From Collinsella sp. TF05-9AC (GTDB lineage Bacteria; Actinomycetota; Coriobacteriia; Coriobacteriales; Coriobacteriaceae): DNA of 48,680 nt. The notes under the pieces were generated by a model that did no database searches, was not told the origin of the DNA, and saw nothing but the letters and a program-made list of their open reading frames with translations. This document shows, piece by piece, positions 24,585 to 33,162 of the stretch (position 1 is its first letter; each line of letters begins with the position of its first letter). The position numbers were made by a program, and so were the translations under genes. The stretch is from contig NZ_QSSH01000013.1 in assembly GCF_003438495.1 (NCBI RefSeq), forward strand, positions 1-48,680, written 5' to 3'.

Positions 24585-25349
24585 TTAGTGGCCCTTGATG
24601 GAGTTGAGGAAGTCCTGGGCGCGCTTGGTCTGGGGGTGGTCGAAGAACTCGTCGGGCGTGCCGGTTTCCACGATCTGGCCGTCGGCCATAAACACGACGC
24701 GATCGGCCACGCGGCGGGCGAAGTTCATCTCGTGCGTGATGACGATCATCGTCATGCCCTGCTGGGCCAGACGGACCATGACCTCGAGCACCTCGTTGAT
24801 CATCTCGGGATCAAGAGCGCTCGTGGGCTCGTCAAAGAGCATGGCCTTGGGTTGCATGGCAAGCGATCGGGCGATGGCTACGCGCTGTTGCTGGCCGCCC
24901 GAGAGCTGTGCAGGCACCTTATCGGCCTGCTCGGCCACGCCCACGCGGCTCAGCAGGTCCATGGCGCGCTCACGAGCCTCCTCCTTGGATACACCCAGCA
25001 CGTCGACCGGCCCCAGCATGACGTTCTGCAGTACGGTCATATGTGCGAACAGGTTGAACTGTTGGAACACCATGCCCAACTCGGCGCGCATGCGGGCAAG
25101 ATCCTTGCCTTCCTGCGGCAGGGGCTCGCCCTCGATGAGGATCTCGCCCGAGTCGATAGTTTCCAGGCGGTTGATGGTGCGGCACATGGTCGACTTGCCC
25201 GAGCCCGAGGGACCGATCACAACGACGACCTCGCCGCGGTCGACCGAGAGATTGATGTCGTTGAGGACGTGCAGATCGCCATAGTGCTTATCGACGTGTC
25301 TGAGCTCGATCAGCGGCTGATTGCCGGTGGAAGAGGTGCTCTGTGCCAT
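24585..25349 (-). CDS. amino-acid ABC transporter ATP-binding protein
   Basis: This 254-residue GlnQ/HisP-type ATPase has Walker A GPSGSGKST, Q-loop VFQQFNLFAHMTVLQNV, signature LSGGQQQRVAIARSL, Walker B AMLFDEPTSALDPE and the switch histidine in ITHEMNFA. The FAHMTV and DPEMINEVLEVM pieces are characteristic of polar amino-acid importers. It is the third component of the operon that starts with the lipoprotein at 28009 and contains two permeases. It energises import at the cytoplasmic face. Confidence 0.95.
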   Translation of the reverse strand: MAQSTSSTGNQPLIELRHVDKHYGDLHVLNDINLSVDRGEVVVVIGPSGSGKSTMCRTINRLETIDSGEILIEGEPLPQEGKDLARMRAELGMVFQQFNLFAHMTVLQNVMLGPVDVLGVSKEEARERAMDLLSRVGVAEQADKVPAQLSGGQQQRVAIARSLAMQPKAMLFDEPTSALDPEMINEVLEVMVRLAQQGMTMIVITHEMNFARRVADRVVFMADGQIVETGTPDEFFDHPQTKRAQDFLNSIKGH

Positions 25350-25385
25350 GGTGCTCGGCTCCTTATGACTCGAAATGGTAAAGCG

Positions 25386-26219
25386 TTAGCGGATGATGGT
25401 CGCGCCGGTCTTGTGCGAAACGTAGACAGCGGCCTTGTTGATCGCGACGTTGATGAGGATGTAGATGACCGCGATAACCAGGTAGACCGACACGAGGGCG
25501 TCGTAGTTGGTAATGAGCACGCGGGCATTTTGCATCAGGTCGGGATAGCTCACCACATAGGCGACGGTGGTGTCTTTGACTACGACCACAAGCTGTGAAA
25601 TCAAGGACGGAATGATAAACCGAATAGCCTGCGGCAACACGATTTTAAAGGTGATTTTGGCCTTGGAGAGACCGAGCGCCTGGGCCGCCTCGACCTGCCC
25701 GCGCGGCACGGCGTTGACGCCGGCGCGGAAAATCTCGGCCAGCACGCCGGCCGCAGCGAGCGCGACAGGCAGTGTGAGCATCCAAAACGACGGCAGCGCG
25801 ATCTTGTACTGGGGCAGCACCAAAAAGAAGAAGTAGATGAACAGCAGGCTCGGCACGCCGCGGAAGAAATCGGTGAGCACACGGCAGACCAGTTGCAGTG
25901 GCTTAATGTCGCTGGTGCGGCCGAGCATAAGGGCTAAGCCCAGTACCAGCGCAATGACACCGGCGGTGAGTGCGACTTTAACGGTGCCCTCAAAGCCGGC
26001 AAGCAGGAACTTCCAGGTGGTGAGGTGCGTAAAGAAATACCAATAGTGGACCGAAAGCTGGCCGGTCACATAAAAGCGCTGCAGTACCAGGACGACGAGT
26101 GTGGCGACGGCAACAAGCGAGATGGCGGTGCCGATGCGAATCTTGGCGCGCATCTTGGGGCCGGGAGCCTCGTAGAGCGCATCGCGCATGGTGAGCGCAG
26201 GGGAGGAGTGCTTGCTCAT
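25386..26219 (-). CDS. amino-acid ABC transporter permease (second)
   Basis: This 277-residue integral membrane protein of the HisM/GlnP (polar amino-acid permease) family has a cytoplasmic N-terminal tail of about 30 residues and several membrane spans. The conserved EAA loop is seen as AGVNAVPRGQVEAAQALGLSKAKITFKIVLPQAIR. Its start overlaps the previous permease stop by 4 bp (ATGA), so the two are translationally coupled and probably form a heterodimer. Confidence 0.94.
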   Translation of the reverse strand: MSKHSSPALTMRDALYEAPGPKMRAKIRIGTAISLVAVATLVVLVLQRFYVTGQLSVHYWYFFTHLTTWKFLLAGFEGTVKVALTAGVIALVLGLALMLGRTSDIKPLQLVCRVLTDFFRGVPSLLFIYFFFLVLPQYKIALPSFWMLTLPVALAAAGVLAEIFRAGVNAVPRGQVEAAQALGLSKAKITFKIVLPQAIRFIIPSLISQLVVVVKDTTVAYVVSYPDLMQNARVLITNYDALVSVYLVIAVIYILINVAINKAAVYVSHKTGATIIR

Positions 26220-26875
26220 CGGAGGATCCTCACCTTCTTGTCGATGTAGTTGCCAATGTGGCTCACCACAAAGGCCGTGCCCAGGTAGCCGAGCGCCGAG
26301 ATAAAGAACGCGGCGACGCCGCCGAGCGAGCGGGTATTGATGTAGCTCACCACGCCGGTGAGCTCTTGCGGTTTAAGCGGCACCTGACTGCCGAGCGCGG
26401 TGGTGAGCATGACGGCGATAAAGAGGTTCGTCATGGGCAATACGCTTGAGCGCAGCGCCTGCGGAATCACGATCTTGGCGAGGATACGGCTGAAGCTCAT
26501 GCCGAGCGAGCGGGCGGCTTCGACCTGGCCGACGCCGACGGTGTTGATGCCGCTCATAAAGTTCTCGGAGCCAAAGGCCGAGCCCAAAAGGACCGTAGCG
26601 ACGATAACGCAGGTGCGATAGGGCAGGACGACCTTGAGCGGCGGCAGCGCGTAGACGACGATGATGAGCAGCGCGATGCCGGGGATGTTACGGAAGACCT
26701 GGACATACAGGTCGCCAAAGACGCGCAGCGGCTTGAGCGGCGACACACGCATCACGGTGACGGCGACGGCCAGCACCATGGCGATGGCAAACGACTCAAG
26801 CGTCATGCCCCAGGTTGCTAGCAGCGCGTCGATATAGTTCTGGCCATAGAGCGACCAGAGTTCGGAGAGACTCAT
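26216..26875 (-). CDS. amino-acid ABC transporter permease (first)
   Basis: This 219-residue polar amino-acid permease has the EAA loop SGINTVGVGQVEAARSLGMSFSRILAKIVIPQALR and about five membrane spans. It pairs with the overlapping second permease. AGGTCCGC precedes the ATG at 26875. It is 138 bp downstream of the substrate-binding lipoprotein gene, with a hairpin between them. Confidence 0.94.
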   Translation of the reverse strand: MSLSELWSLYGQNYIDALLATWGMTLESFAIAMVLAVAVTVMRVSPLKPLRVFGDLYVQVFRNIPGIALLIIVVYALPPLKVVLPYRTCVIVATVLLGSAFGSENFMSGINTVGVGQVEAARSLGMSFSRILAKIVIPQALRSSVLPMTNLFIAVMLTTALGSQVPLKPQELTGVVSYINTRSLGGVAAFFISALGYLGTAFVVSHIGNYIDKKVRILR

Positions 26876-26899
26876 GCGGACCTCCCGCCGATAAGGAAA

Positions 26900-26925
26900 G
26901 GGGCTCCCGTGTGTACGGAAGCTCC
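26900..26925 (-). promoter_or_regulatory. intra-operon hairpin between binding protein and permease genes
   Basis: GGGGCTCCCGT and ACGGAAGCTCC form an imperfect 11-bp stem. Hairpins at this position in ABC importer operons commonly let the binding protein be made in excess over the membrane components. Inference from position. Confidence 0.45.
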
Positions 26926-27013
26926 GACAACTCAGATTGGAAACAGTTTATCGCAATAAAGTGCATCGTGCGTTTCCATATGGTTTCGTTGCGGCCGTTA
27001 CCAGGCTCGCTGC

Positions 27014-28009
27014 CTAGGCGCCGATCTCGGGCAGCTCGGGAACATTGGTGTCGCCCGTACGGTCGCCGATGCAGATCTGCCACAGCTCGGTCCAGGTGCC
27101 GTCGTCCTCGATCTTCTTAAGGAAGTCGTTGACAAAGGCGACGCCGTCGGAATCGAGCGGCAGACCGATGCCATAGGGCTCCTTGCTGCCGAAGGGCTTG
27201 CCGGCGATCTTGTACTTACCGGGCTCGCGGACCAGGGCGCTCTGCTGCATGTTGTTATCGATGACGTAGGCGTCAACGCGGCCCTGCTGGAGTGCCTGGC
27301 GGGCCTCCTCGTCGGTCTTGAACTCCTGCTGGCTGGCCTTGGGGGCGAACTCCTCCAGGATGGCGGGGCCGTTGGAGCCGGACTGGACGGCGACGTTCTT
27401 GTCGGCCAGGTCGTCGACGCTCTTGATGTCGTCGTTATCGGCGAGCACCAGGATGGCCTGCTGCGTGTAGTAATAGGGACCGGCAAAGGAGACAAGCTTC
27501 TTGCGCTCGTCAGTGATGGTGTAGGTGGCAAAGACGGCGTCGACCTGGCCGTTCTGCAAGACGGACTCGCGCGTGTCCGAGGTCACCTGGGTGATCTCGA
27601 CCTTGTTCTCGCCCAGGATGTAGTTGGACAGGAGCTGCGCGATACCGGCATCGAAGCCACGGGTCTGACCGTCCTTCTCGTTGAGGAGGGAGAAGAGCGT
27701 GGAAGTCTGAACGCCACCGATCTTAAAGACGCCGGCGTCCTTGACGGCCGTGGCCCAGGTGCTGGCGGCGACGGCATCGTCATCGGCCTTGGGGCCGTTG
27801 TCGACGAGCTTGTCGAATGCCTTGGCGTCGAGCGTGGTGGAAGCCTCGGTATCCTCGGAGCTCTTGGAGGAACCGGCGGCGGAACCCTTGTCGGCCTCGG
27901 CGCTGGTGTCGGAGCAGCCGGCAAGACCAAGGCCGGCGACGGTTGCGAAGGTGGCGGCAACGAAGCCGCGGCGGTCGAGAACGACCTGCTGGGAGAGGTT
28001 CTTGCTCAT
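27014..28009 (-). CDS. amino-acid ABC transporter substrate-binding lipoprotein
   Basis: This 331-residue extracellular binding protein has a signal peptide carrying a twin-arginine pair (RRGFVAATF, residues 13-21) and a lipobox LAGC with lipidated Cys32. A Ser/Ala/Glu-rich linker follows, then a family-3 solute-binding domain: GFDAGIAQLLSNYI, TSDTRESVLQNGQVDAVFATYTITDERKK and DKNVAVQSGSNG. The last two are diagnostic of glutamate/glutamine/aspartate binders. It is the first gene of the operon. The TEA-type residue pattern suggests glutamate or a relative, but the ligand is unproven. AAAGGTGTTCTACC precedes the start. Confidence 0.93.
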   Translation of the reverse strand: MSKNLSQQVVLDRRGFVAATFATVAGLGLAGCSDTSAEADKGSAAGSSKSSEDTEASTTLDAKAFDKLVDNGPKADDDAVAASTWATAVKDAGVFKIGGVQTSTLFSLLNEKDGQTRGFDAGIAQLLSNYILGENKVEITQVTSDTRESVLQNGQVDAVFATYTITDERKKLVSFAGPYYYTQQAILVLADNDDIKSVDDLADKNVAVQSGSNGPAILEEFAPKASQQEFKTDEEARQALQQGRVDAYVIDNNMQQSALVREPGKYKIAGKPFGSKEPYGIGLPLDSDGVAFVNDFLKKIEDDGTWTELWQICIGDRTGDTNVPELPEIGA

Positions 28010-28125
28010 GGTAGAACACCTTTCTCAATAAAATCCCTAGCGGTTGAGTAGAGTTATACCCTATCGCGCTCAAATGGGTCAACACAAAATAACTCAGAAA
28101 CATACTTACCTTATGGGTAATTCTA

Positions 28126-28175
28126 CCTACCAAAAAGGGACAGGTTTATTTTGGCAGGTTTTATCTGGACAAACG
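28126..28175 (+). repeat. AACCTGCC/GGCAGGTT family palindrome, copy D
   Basis: CTACCAAAAAGGGACAGG, TTTATTTTGGCAGGTTTTA, TCTGGACAAA. It is the best match to copies A and B. It lies in the 410-bp gap (28010-28419) between the lipoprotein gene and dxs, which also holds two 55-bp hairpins, the dxs terminator, and the importer promoter at its left end. Confidence 0.8.
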
Positions 28176-28228
28176 TCGGTTGTTGCTGCTGAGATAGTGC
28201 TTTTCGGACGGCCCGCCTCGCTGTTTTG

Positions 28229-28283
28229 TCTCGATCTGTAACAGGTAGACGAGGAAATGGGTTCTAACTGTTACAGATTGAGA
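28229..28283. repeat. 55-bp hairpin unit 1
   Basis: TCTCGATCTGTAACA at the left pairs with TGTTACAGATTGAGA at the right (one mismatch). It is identical in length and arms to the unit at 28309, 80 bp away. Confidence 0.85.
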
Positions 28284-28308
28284 TTTTCTCTTCAGGGGAA
28301 TTCGAATG

Positions 28309-28363
28309 TCTCAATCTGTAACAGTTAGACGGGAATTCGGGCTCTAGATGTTACAGATTGAGA
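28309..28363. repeat. 55-bp hairpin unit 2
   Basis: TCTCAATCTGTAACA and TGTTACAGATTGAGA are perfect 15-bp arms around a 25-base centre. It is a direct second copy of unit 1; the pair resembles a REP-doublet arrangement. Confidence 0.85.
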
Positions 28364-28371
28364 TAATCGCG

Positions 28372-28417
28372 CCGCGAAAATAAAAACCTCCGCAGGGGTG
28401 CTTCCCTTGCGGAGGTT
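28372..28417 (-). terminator. terminator of dxs
   Basis: On the minus strand AACCTCCGCAAGGG and the matching CCCTGCGGAGGTT form a stem of about 13 bp with a small loop, followed by TTTTATTTTCG. It starts 3 bases after the dxs stop. Confidence 0.88.
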
Positions 28418-28419
28418 AT

Positions 28420-30201
28420 TTACTCGTTGAGTAGCCTTACGGCTTCGGCGGCCATGTTCTCGACCGTCATGCCGTTCTGCGCGAGCAACTCGTTGGGGTC
28501 GTAGCGGTCGGGGAAGCCCTTGGCGATGCCGAAGGTACGCGTGCGCAACGGCGTGCATGCCAGATAACATGCCACGCGCTCTCCCCAGCCGCCGTCCAAG
28601 ATGCCGTCCTCGAGGGTGACGACGACGCGATGCTCGGCGGCAAGGCTGTCGAGGAACTTGCGGTCGAGCTCGGCTGCAAAGCGAGGGTTGACGAGCGTGG
28701 CCTCGATACCGTACTCGGCGGCCAAGCGGTTTGCCACGCGCTCACCCAGCTCAAAGAAATCGCCAAGCGCGAGCACGGCAACGTCGCGGCCCTGACGCAC
28801 CACGTTGTAGCGAACGGCGCTGTAGTCGGTGTCTTCGGCGGGCGCAAGGTCGGGGCGGCTTACCAGGCCGATGCCCGGTACGCGGATTGCCACGGGATGC
28901 TCGCGGTGGTCGAGCGACCAGCTCAGCATGGACAGATATTCCTCCATGCAGGCCGGCGCCAAGTAGTGCATGTTGGGAAGACCGCCCAGCATGGAAATAT
29001 CAAAGAACGAAAGGTGCGTCTCGGACGTGGTGCCAAAGATTGACGCACCAAACACCAAAATGGTTGCGGGGGCGTCGTTGAGGCACAGGTCGTGCCACAG
29101 CTCGTCGTAGGCGCGCTGCAAAAACGTGCCGTACACACCAAAGACTGGCTTGGCGCCCGAGCGCGCAAGCGCGGTGGCAAAGGTCACGGCGTGCTCCTCG
29201 GCAATGCCCACATCGACGAACTGTTTGCCGGCGGCGGCGCGAAGCTCGGGTGTAAAGCCCATGATGTAGGGTGTGGCGGCCGTGATGCCCACGACCTGCG
29301 GATCGCGCTCGATGGCGGCGCTGAGCGCCTCGCCCGTAATGTCGGCGTAGGTGCGCGGCGCAGGCTCGCTCGGATGGCCCGGGCAGAGCTTGCGCCCGGT
29401 CGCCATGTCAAACGGACCCACGTGGTGCCAGCGCTCGGGGTCGTTTTGGGCTGGCTCAAAGCCCTTGCCCTTGGCGGTGGAGACGTGCAGCACGATGGGA
29501 TGATCGATATTGCGCAGTTCCTGCAGCGCGTCGACTAGGGCCAACACGTCGTTGCCGGCGTCCAAATAACGGTAGTCGAGTCCCATCGCGCGGAAAACGT
29601 TGCGCTCACAGGTGCCGTTGCTGGCGCGCAGCTCGGCCAGATTGCGATAGAGGCCACCGTGGTTCTCGGCGATGGACTGGTCGTTATCGTTGACGATGAT
29701 GATCAGGTTGCTGTCGAGTTCGGCGGCATTGTTGAAGCCCTCAAACGCCAGGCCGCCCGAAAGCGAGCCGTCGCCAATGATGGTGATGACGTTGTACGCA
29801 TCGCCCGCCAGGTCACGAGCGTGCGCCAGGCCGCAGCCCAGGCTCACCGACGTGGAGGTATGGCCCATGGCGAACAGGTCGTGCTCGGACTCGTCGGGAT
29901 TGGCAAAGCCAGAGGCCTCGCCAAAGCGCTTCGGATCGATATAAGTGTACGCGCGCCCAGTCAGCGCCTTGTGGGCGTAGGTCTGGTGCGAAACGTCAAA
30001 GAGAATCTTGTCGATAGGGGAGTTAAACACGCGATGGAGCGCGACCGTAAGCTCAACGACGCCCAGGTTGGGGGCAACGTGCCCGCCGACGGCGGCGGAG
30101 CTTTCGAGGATGGCGTGGCGAATCTCGTCGCAGAGCTGCGGGAGCTCGGCACGATTAAGAGCCTTGACGTCCTCGGGCGTTGTCGTTTGCGTAAGCAGCA
30201 T
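28420..30201 (-). CDS. dxs: 1-deoxy-D-xylulose-5-phosphate synthase
   Basis: This 593-residue thiamine-diphosphate enzyme condenses pyruvate and glyceraldehyde 3-phosphate to DXP, the entry to the MEP isoprenoid pathway. It has FDVSHQTYAHKALTGR, the metal/ThDP motif GDGSLSGG followed by VNDNDQSIAENHGGLY, the Glu-containing FVDVGIAEEHAVTFA and the C-terminal transketolase domain with LEDGILDGGWGE. It is slightly shorter than the 620-640 residues usual for Dxs, mainly in the linker. Its motifs look complete. It stands alone with its own terminator and is divergent from the HD-domain gene. Confidence 0.88.
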   Translation of the reverse strand: MLLTQTTTPEDVKALNRAELPQLCDEIRHAILESSAAVGGHVAPNLGVVELTVALHRVFNSPIDKILFDVSHQTYAHKALTGRAYTYIDPKRFGEASGFANPDESEHDLFAMGHTSTSVSLGCGLAHARDLAGDAYNVITIIGDGSLSGGLAFEGFNNAAELDSNLIIIVNDNDQSIAENHGGLYRNLAELRASNGTCERNVFRAMGLDYRYLDAGNDVLALVDALQELRNIDHPIVLHVSTAKGKGFEPAQNDPERWHHVGPFDMATGRKLCPGHPSEPAPRTYADITGEALSAAIERDPQVVGITAATPYIMGFTPELRAAAGKQFVDVGIAEEHAVTFATALARSGAKPVFGVYGTFLQRAYDELWHDLCLNDAPATILVFGASIFGTTSETHLSFFDISMLGGLPNMHYLAPACMEEYLSMLSWSLDHREHPVAIRVPGIGLVSRPDLAPAEDTDYSAVRYNVVRQGRDVAVLALGDFFELGERVANRLAAEYGIEATLVNPRFAAELDRKFLDSLAAEHRVVVTLEDGILDGGWGERVACYLACTPLRTRTFGIAKGFPDRYDPNELLAQNGMTVENMAAEAVRLLNE

Positions 30202-30328
30202 CGTTGTGGGTTACTCCATGCGAATCGAGTGCCGGCGCTCCCTCGGCCGACACAATTGCACAAGACAGTCTCGCACATTTTGGCGTTTGATATGTGACGG
30301 CGGCGCGGTAATTCGCCAACTGGTGGGG

Positions 30329-30340
30329 CAAAACGTTTTG
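30329..30340. promoter_or_regulatory. CAAAACGTTTTG palindrome in a divergent promoter region
   Basis: This perfect 12-bp palindrome with a central CG lies between dxs and the HD-domain gene. Its AAAACGTTTT core resembles LacI/GalR-family operators. Regulation of either gene is an inference. Confidence 0.35.
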
Positions 30341-30428
30341 TCCGATGCCATACTGATAGATTCGATGATGATTTTTTCAATACGTGCAGGCCGTGGCTTG
30401 CCGCCGTGAGCCGCTGGAAGGAGGCAGC

Positions 30429-30965
30429 ATGTCCGATGCCGTTCGTGCCGAGAAAATCGCGCACGAGGTCGACGATGCCGCCCGCCAGCTCGCCCAGGCG
30501 GGCCGCTTGGACCTGACGCGCGAGTTTATCCAGCATGGCGACGTGACGGTGTATGCGCATGTGACCTCGGTGGCGCGGGCAAGTCTGTCCTTTGCCGAGC
30601 GCCTGGGCCGCGTCGGTGTCTCGGTCGACCGCGCCTCGTTGTTGCGCGGGGCCCTGCTGCACGATTACTTTCTCTATGACTGGCACGATCCCGACCCAAG
30701 CCATCGACTGCACGGATTTCGGCATCCATTTTTTGCCCTGGCGCGTGCGGAGGAAGATTTTGATCTGACGCCGCGCGAGCGGAATATTATCGTGCGCCAT
30801 ATGTTTCCGCTGGTGCCGGTGCCGCCGACGTGTCGTGAGGCATGGATTGTGTGCCTGGCGGATAAATGGTGCGCTCTGCGCGAGACGATCGCCGGCCGTC
30901 TGCCGCGCAAGGACGAGGCAGACGATGGCGTGAGTGGCGAATCGAGCGAAAAGAGGAGAGGGTAG
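30429..30965 (+). CDS. HD-domain protein
   Basis: This 178-residue cytoplasmic protein has an HD-type metal-dependent phosphohydrolase fold: HGDVTVYAHVTSVARASL, LLRGALLHDYFLYDWH with the HD pair, HGFRHPFFALARAEEDFDLTPRERNIIVRHMFPL, and CLADKWCALRE. The substrate is unknown; nucleotides or nucleotide second messengers are usual. The ATG at 30429 follows GGAAGGAGGCAGC. It is 3 bp from the CmpB-like membrane protein gene, so the two are co-translated. Confidence 0.85.
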   Translation: MSDAVRAEKIAHEVDDAARQLAQAGRLDLTREFIQHGDVTVYAHVTSVARASLSFAERLGRVGVSVDRASLLRGALLHDYFLYDWHDPDPSHRLHGFRHPFFALARAEEDFDLTPRERNIIVRHMFPLVPVPPTCREAWIVCLADKWCALRETIAGRLPRKDEADDGVSGESSEKRRG

Positions 30966-30968
30966 ACG

Positions 30969-31988
30969 GTGGGGACCGCGATTGATATGGCGTTTGGCGG
31001 CGCGACGCTTGCCGTCTGCCCGCTTTCGGCACTGGTGCTCTCGTTTGCCTTTTACGGGTTTTGCGGCTGGGCGTGGGAGTCGACGGTCTGCGCCATGCTC
31101 AATCACGGACGATTTGCCAACAGCGGCTTTTTGCTGGGGCCGTGTTGTCCTATCTATGGTGTGGGCGGCATTGCCTGCTGGCTGCTGTTGCGCGGGATTC
31201 CGGATGCCTCAAGCCAGTTTGTCGCTGCAGCGCTCGTATGCAGCGTGATTGAGTACAGCGTAGGCGTACTGTTGGAAAAAACAACGGGCGCTCGCTTTTG
31301 GGATTACTCGCACCTGCCGTTTAACTTGCACGGACGCATTTGCCTGTACTGGGCCTGCGCGTTTGGCTTGGGTGCGTTGTGTATTTGCCGTTTAGTGGAG
31401 CCGGCATTGCTGGGGCTGCTTGGCCATCTGCCGGTGCTGATTGTGCGGCTGTCCGCCTTTATCGTCGCGGTCGCGATGATGGTCGACGCGTTGTGCTCGT
31501 TGGCGAGCTGGCGGCGTCTGTCCGATCAGCTGGAGCGCGTCCGGGCCGACCTTGCCGACCGCATCAATGAGTCGCTTGCCGATGCGTCCGACTCCATGCT
31601 CGAACGTATTCCCGATTCGGCGATCGACTCGGTGGCGCAGACGCACATCCGCGGCCGTGCCGTTAACGCGTGGCTGGTCGAGCTGGGCGACGCGGCGCTC
31701 GATGCCCTGCGCGAGAAGGCTTCGATGCCGACGTTTATCTCGGATGGTGCTCGCGGCCTGGCGCTTGCCGCCCGCCGCGTGGCCGATGCCGCACCGAGCA
31801 TGCCGCGTCCGTCGCTCAGTCGTCGCCTTGCCGGCAAGGGCATAAGCCGTCCGGTGCCGAGCGTGTCACTCAGCCGCCGCGACCTGCGCTTCTTCAATGC
31901 CTTCCCGCGCTTGCGTATCAACCGCTACGAGGGCGTCATCCGAGCTACCGATCTCCGCGACCGAGCCCGCGAGCTGTTCCGGCGCTAG
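30969..31988 (+). CDS. CmpB-type putative ABC transporter permease
   Basis: This 339-residue protein has an N-terminal membrane domain of about five spans with the CmpB (PF06541-like) signatures FYGFCGWAWEST, GFLLGPCCPIYGVGG, EYSVGVLLEKTTGARFWDYS and FNLHGRICLYWA. From residue about 180 a helical cytoplasmic tail follows, ending with DLRFFNAFPRLRINRYEGVI, also usual in the family. Despite its name the family has no ATPase partner here and no proven transport role. The start is GTG at 30969, three bases past the HD gene stop. Confidence 0.85.
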   Translation: MGTAIDMAFGGATLAVCPLSALVLSFAFYGFCGWAWESTVCAMLNHGRFANSGFLLGPCCPIYGVGGIACWLLLRGIPDASSQFVAAALVCSVIEYSVGVLLEKTTGARFWDYSHLPFNLHGRICLYWACAFGLGALCICRLVEPALLGLLGHLPVLIVRLSAFIVAVAMMVDALCSLASWRRLSDQLERVRADLADRINESLADASDSMLERIPDSAIDSVAQTHIRGRAVNAWLVELGDAALDALREKASMPTFISDGARGLALAARRVADAAPSMPRPSLSRRLAGKGISRPVPSVSLSRRDLRFFNAFPRLRINRYEGVIRATDLRDRARELFRR

Positions 31989-32177
31989 CCGGGACGGGCG
32001 CGCTCGCGGCTTCCTTGCTCGCGTATTTCCCGTTGGTTTCGCGCCCGTTGCCGCGCCGTTTCCAAGATTGCGGTGCCGTTGGAGGCGGCAAGATTTGGGT
32101 CGAGCCGGCCGAGGAGGTTATCCGCATCCGCACCGGCGAACATGGCCCCGCCGCGGTGTAGGACAATCTTTCGCCTG

Positions 32178-32212
32178 ACGGGCGTGCCTCTCTTGGGGCG
32201 CGCCCGTTCTCG
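32178..32212 (+). terminator. weak terminator after the CmpB-like gene
   Basis: ACGGGCGTGCC and GGCGCGCCCGT form an imperfect stem followed by TCTCGTCT. The rest of the 254-bp gap 31989-32242 shows no gene or clear regulatory site. Confidence 0.5.
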
Positions 32213-32242
32213 TCTACAATATCGTGCAGACGAAGGAGAGGC

Positions 32243-33106
32243 ATGCCCATGATCAAGATGTTTGCGAGTGACTTAGACGGAACGCTGCTGAATGCCCTAC
32301 ACGAGGCCGACGGAACCATCCGCCGCGCCATTCGCGAGCTGACCGAAGCCGGGCTGCATGTGGTTCCCGCGACCGGACGCTCGACGCTGCCGATCGGCGA
32401 GCATGGCTTCACAGGTCTGGCACTCGACGCCTGCTGCTCCAACGGATCCATCGTGCGCGACAGCCATGGTGAGGTGCTCAAGACCTGGACCATCGACCCG
32501 CAGGTTACCGAGGAGCTGCTCAAGGCGTTCCCGGACATTTGCTTCGACTGCTCCACGCCCGACGGCATGTTCTCGAGCGGTTCGTTCGAGATGCACCAGG
32601 CGGGCTTTAAAAAGGACAGTCCTATCAAGCGCATCGTGATGCGCGGCATGCGTGCACGTGGCGGGTATCACGAGGAACAGTATTTCGACCAGCCGATCGG
32701 TGACATCCTGCGTCATGACGTGTGCAAAATCAACTGCCGCGTGACCTCGCCCGAGCTGGAGCGCGACCTTAAGGCATATTTGGCTGAGCGATCGGACCGC
32801 GTGGTCAACGCGCCGTTCGATCCGGTGATGTTCGAGATCACGGACGTGGCGTGCAACAAGGGCGAGAGCGTGGCGTGGCTGGCGGGCTACTACGGTATTG
32901 CCGAGGACGAGGTCGCGGTCTACGGCGACGGCGGCAACGATATCGCCATGCTCAAGCGTTTCCGTCACAGCTACGCGACCAAAAACGGCAGTGACGCGGC
33001 CAAGGCCGCCGCGAGCGTGACCATCGGCAGTTGCATGGTCCACGCCGTCCCCAAGCATATGCTCGCCACCATGCGCAAGCAAAATTCCCGCACCGTCATC
33101 GAATAA
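32243..33106 (+). CDS. Cof-type HAD-superfamily hydrolase
   Basis: This 287-residue cytosolic phosphatase has motif I FASDLDGTLLN (nucleophile Asp), motif II in VPATGRSTLP, the C2B cap region of the Cof subfamily, and motif III/IV GDGGNDIAML. It probably dephosphorylates sugar phosphates, nucleotides or FMN-like compounds. GAAGGAGAGGC precedes the ATG at 32243; a second in-frame ATG two codons on is equally possible. A hairpin (33107-33134) follows. Confidence 0.9.
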   Translation: MPMIKMFASDLDGTLLNALHEADGTIRRAIRELTEAGLHVVPATGRSTLPIGEHGFTGLALDACCSNGSIVRDSHGEVLKTWTIDPQVTEELLKAFPDICFDCSTPDGMFSSGSFEMHQAGFKKDSPIKRIVMRGMRARGGYHEEQYFDQPIGDILRHDVCKINCRVTSPELERDLKAYLAERSDRVVNAPFDPVMFEITDVACNKGESVAWLAGYYGIAEDEVAVYGDGGNDIAMLKRFRHSYATKNGSDAAKAAASVTIGSCMVHAVPKHMLATMRKQNSRTVIE

Positions 33107-33134
33107 TGTGACAAAGGGACTGCCCTTCGTCACA
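33107..33134 (+). terminator. hairpin after the HAD hydrolase
   Basis: TGTGACAAAGGG-ACTG-CCCTTCGTCACA, a 12-bp stem with one mismatch, starts just past the stop codon. No T-tract follows, so termination is uncertain. Confidence 0.45.
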
Positions 33135-33162
33135 TCCTAAATATTGCCTTTACGTGTTGATG

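Noticed and set aside
28044..28241. A 65-codon frame between the lipoprotein gene and dxs
   Set aside because: It runs through a repeat-family copy (28126-28175) and into a hairpin unit; no coding signal.
28229..28363. Possible two-repeat CRISPR array
   Set aside because: The repeated units are internally palindromic over their whole length, there are only two, the interval between them is short, and no cas gene is near.
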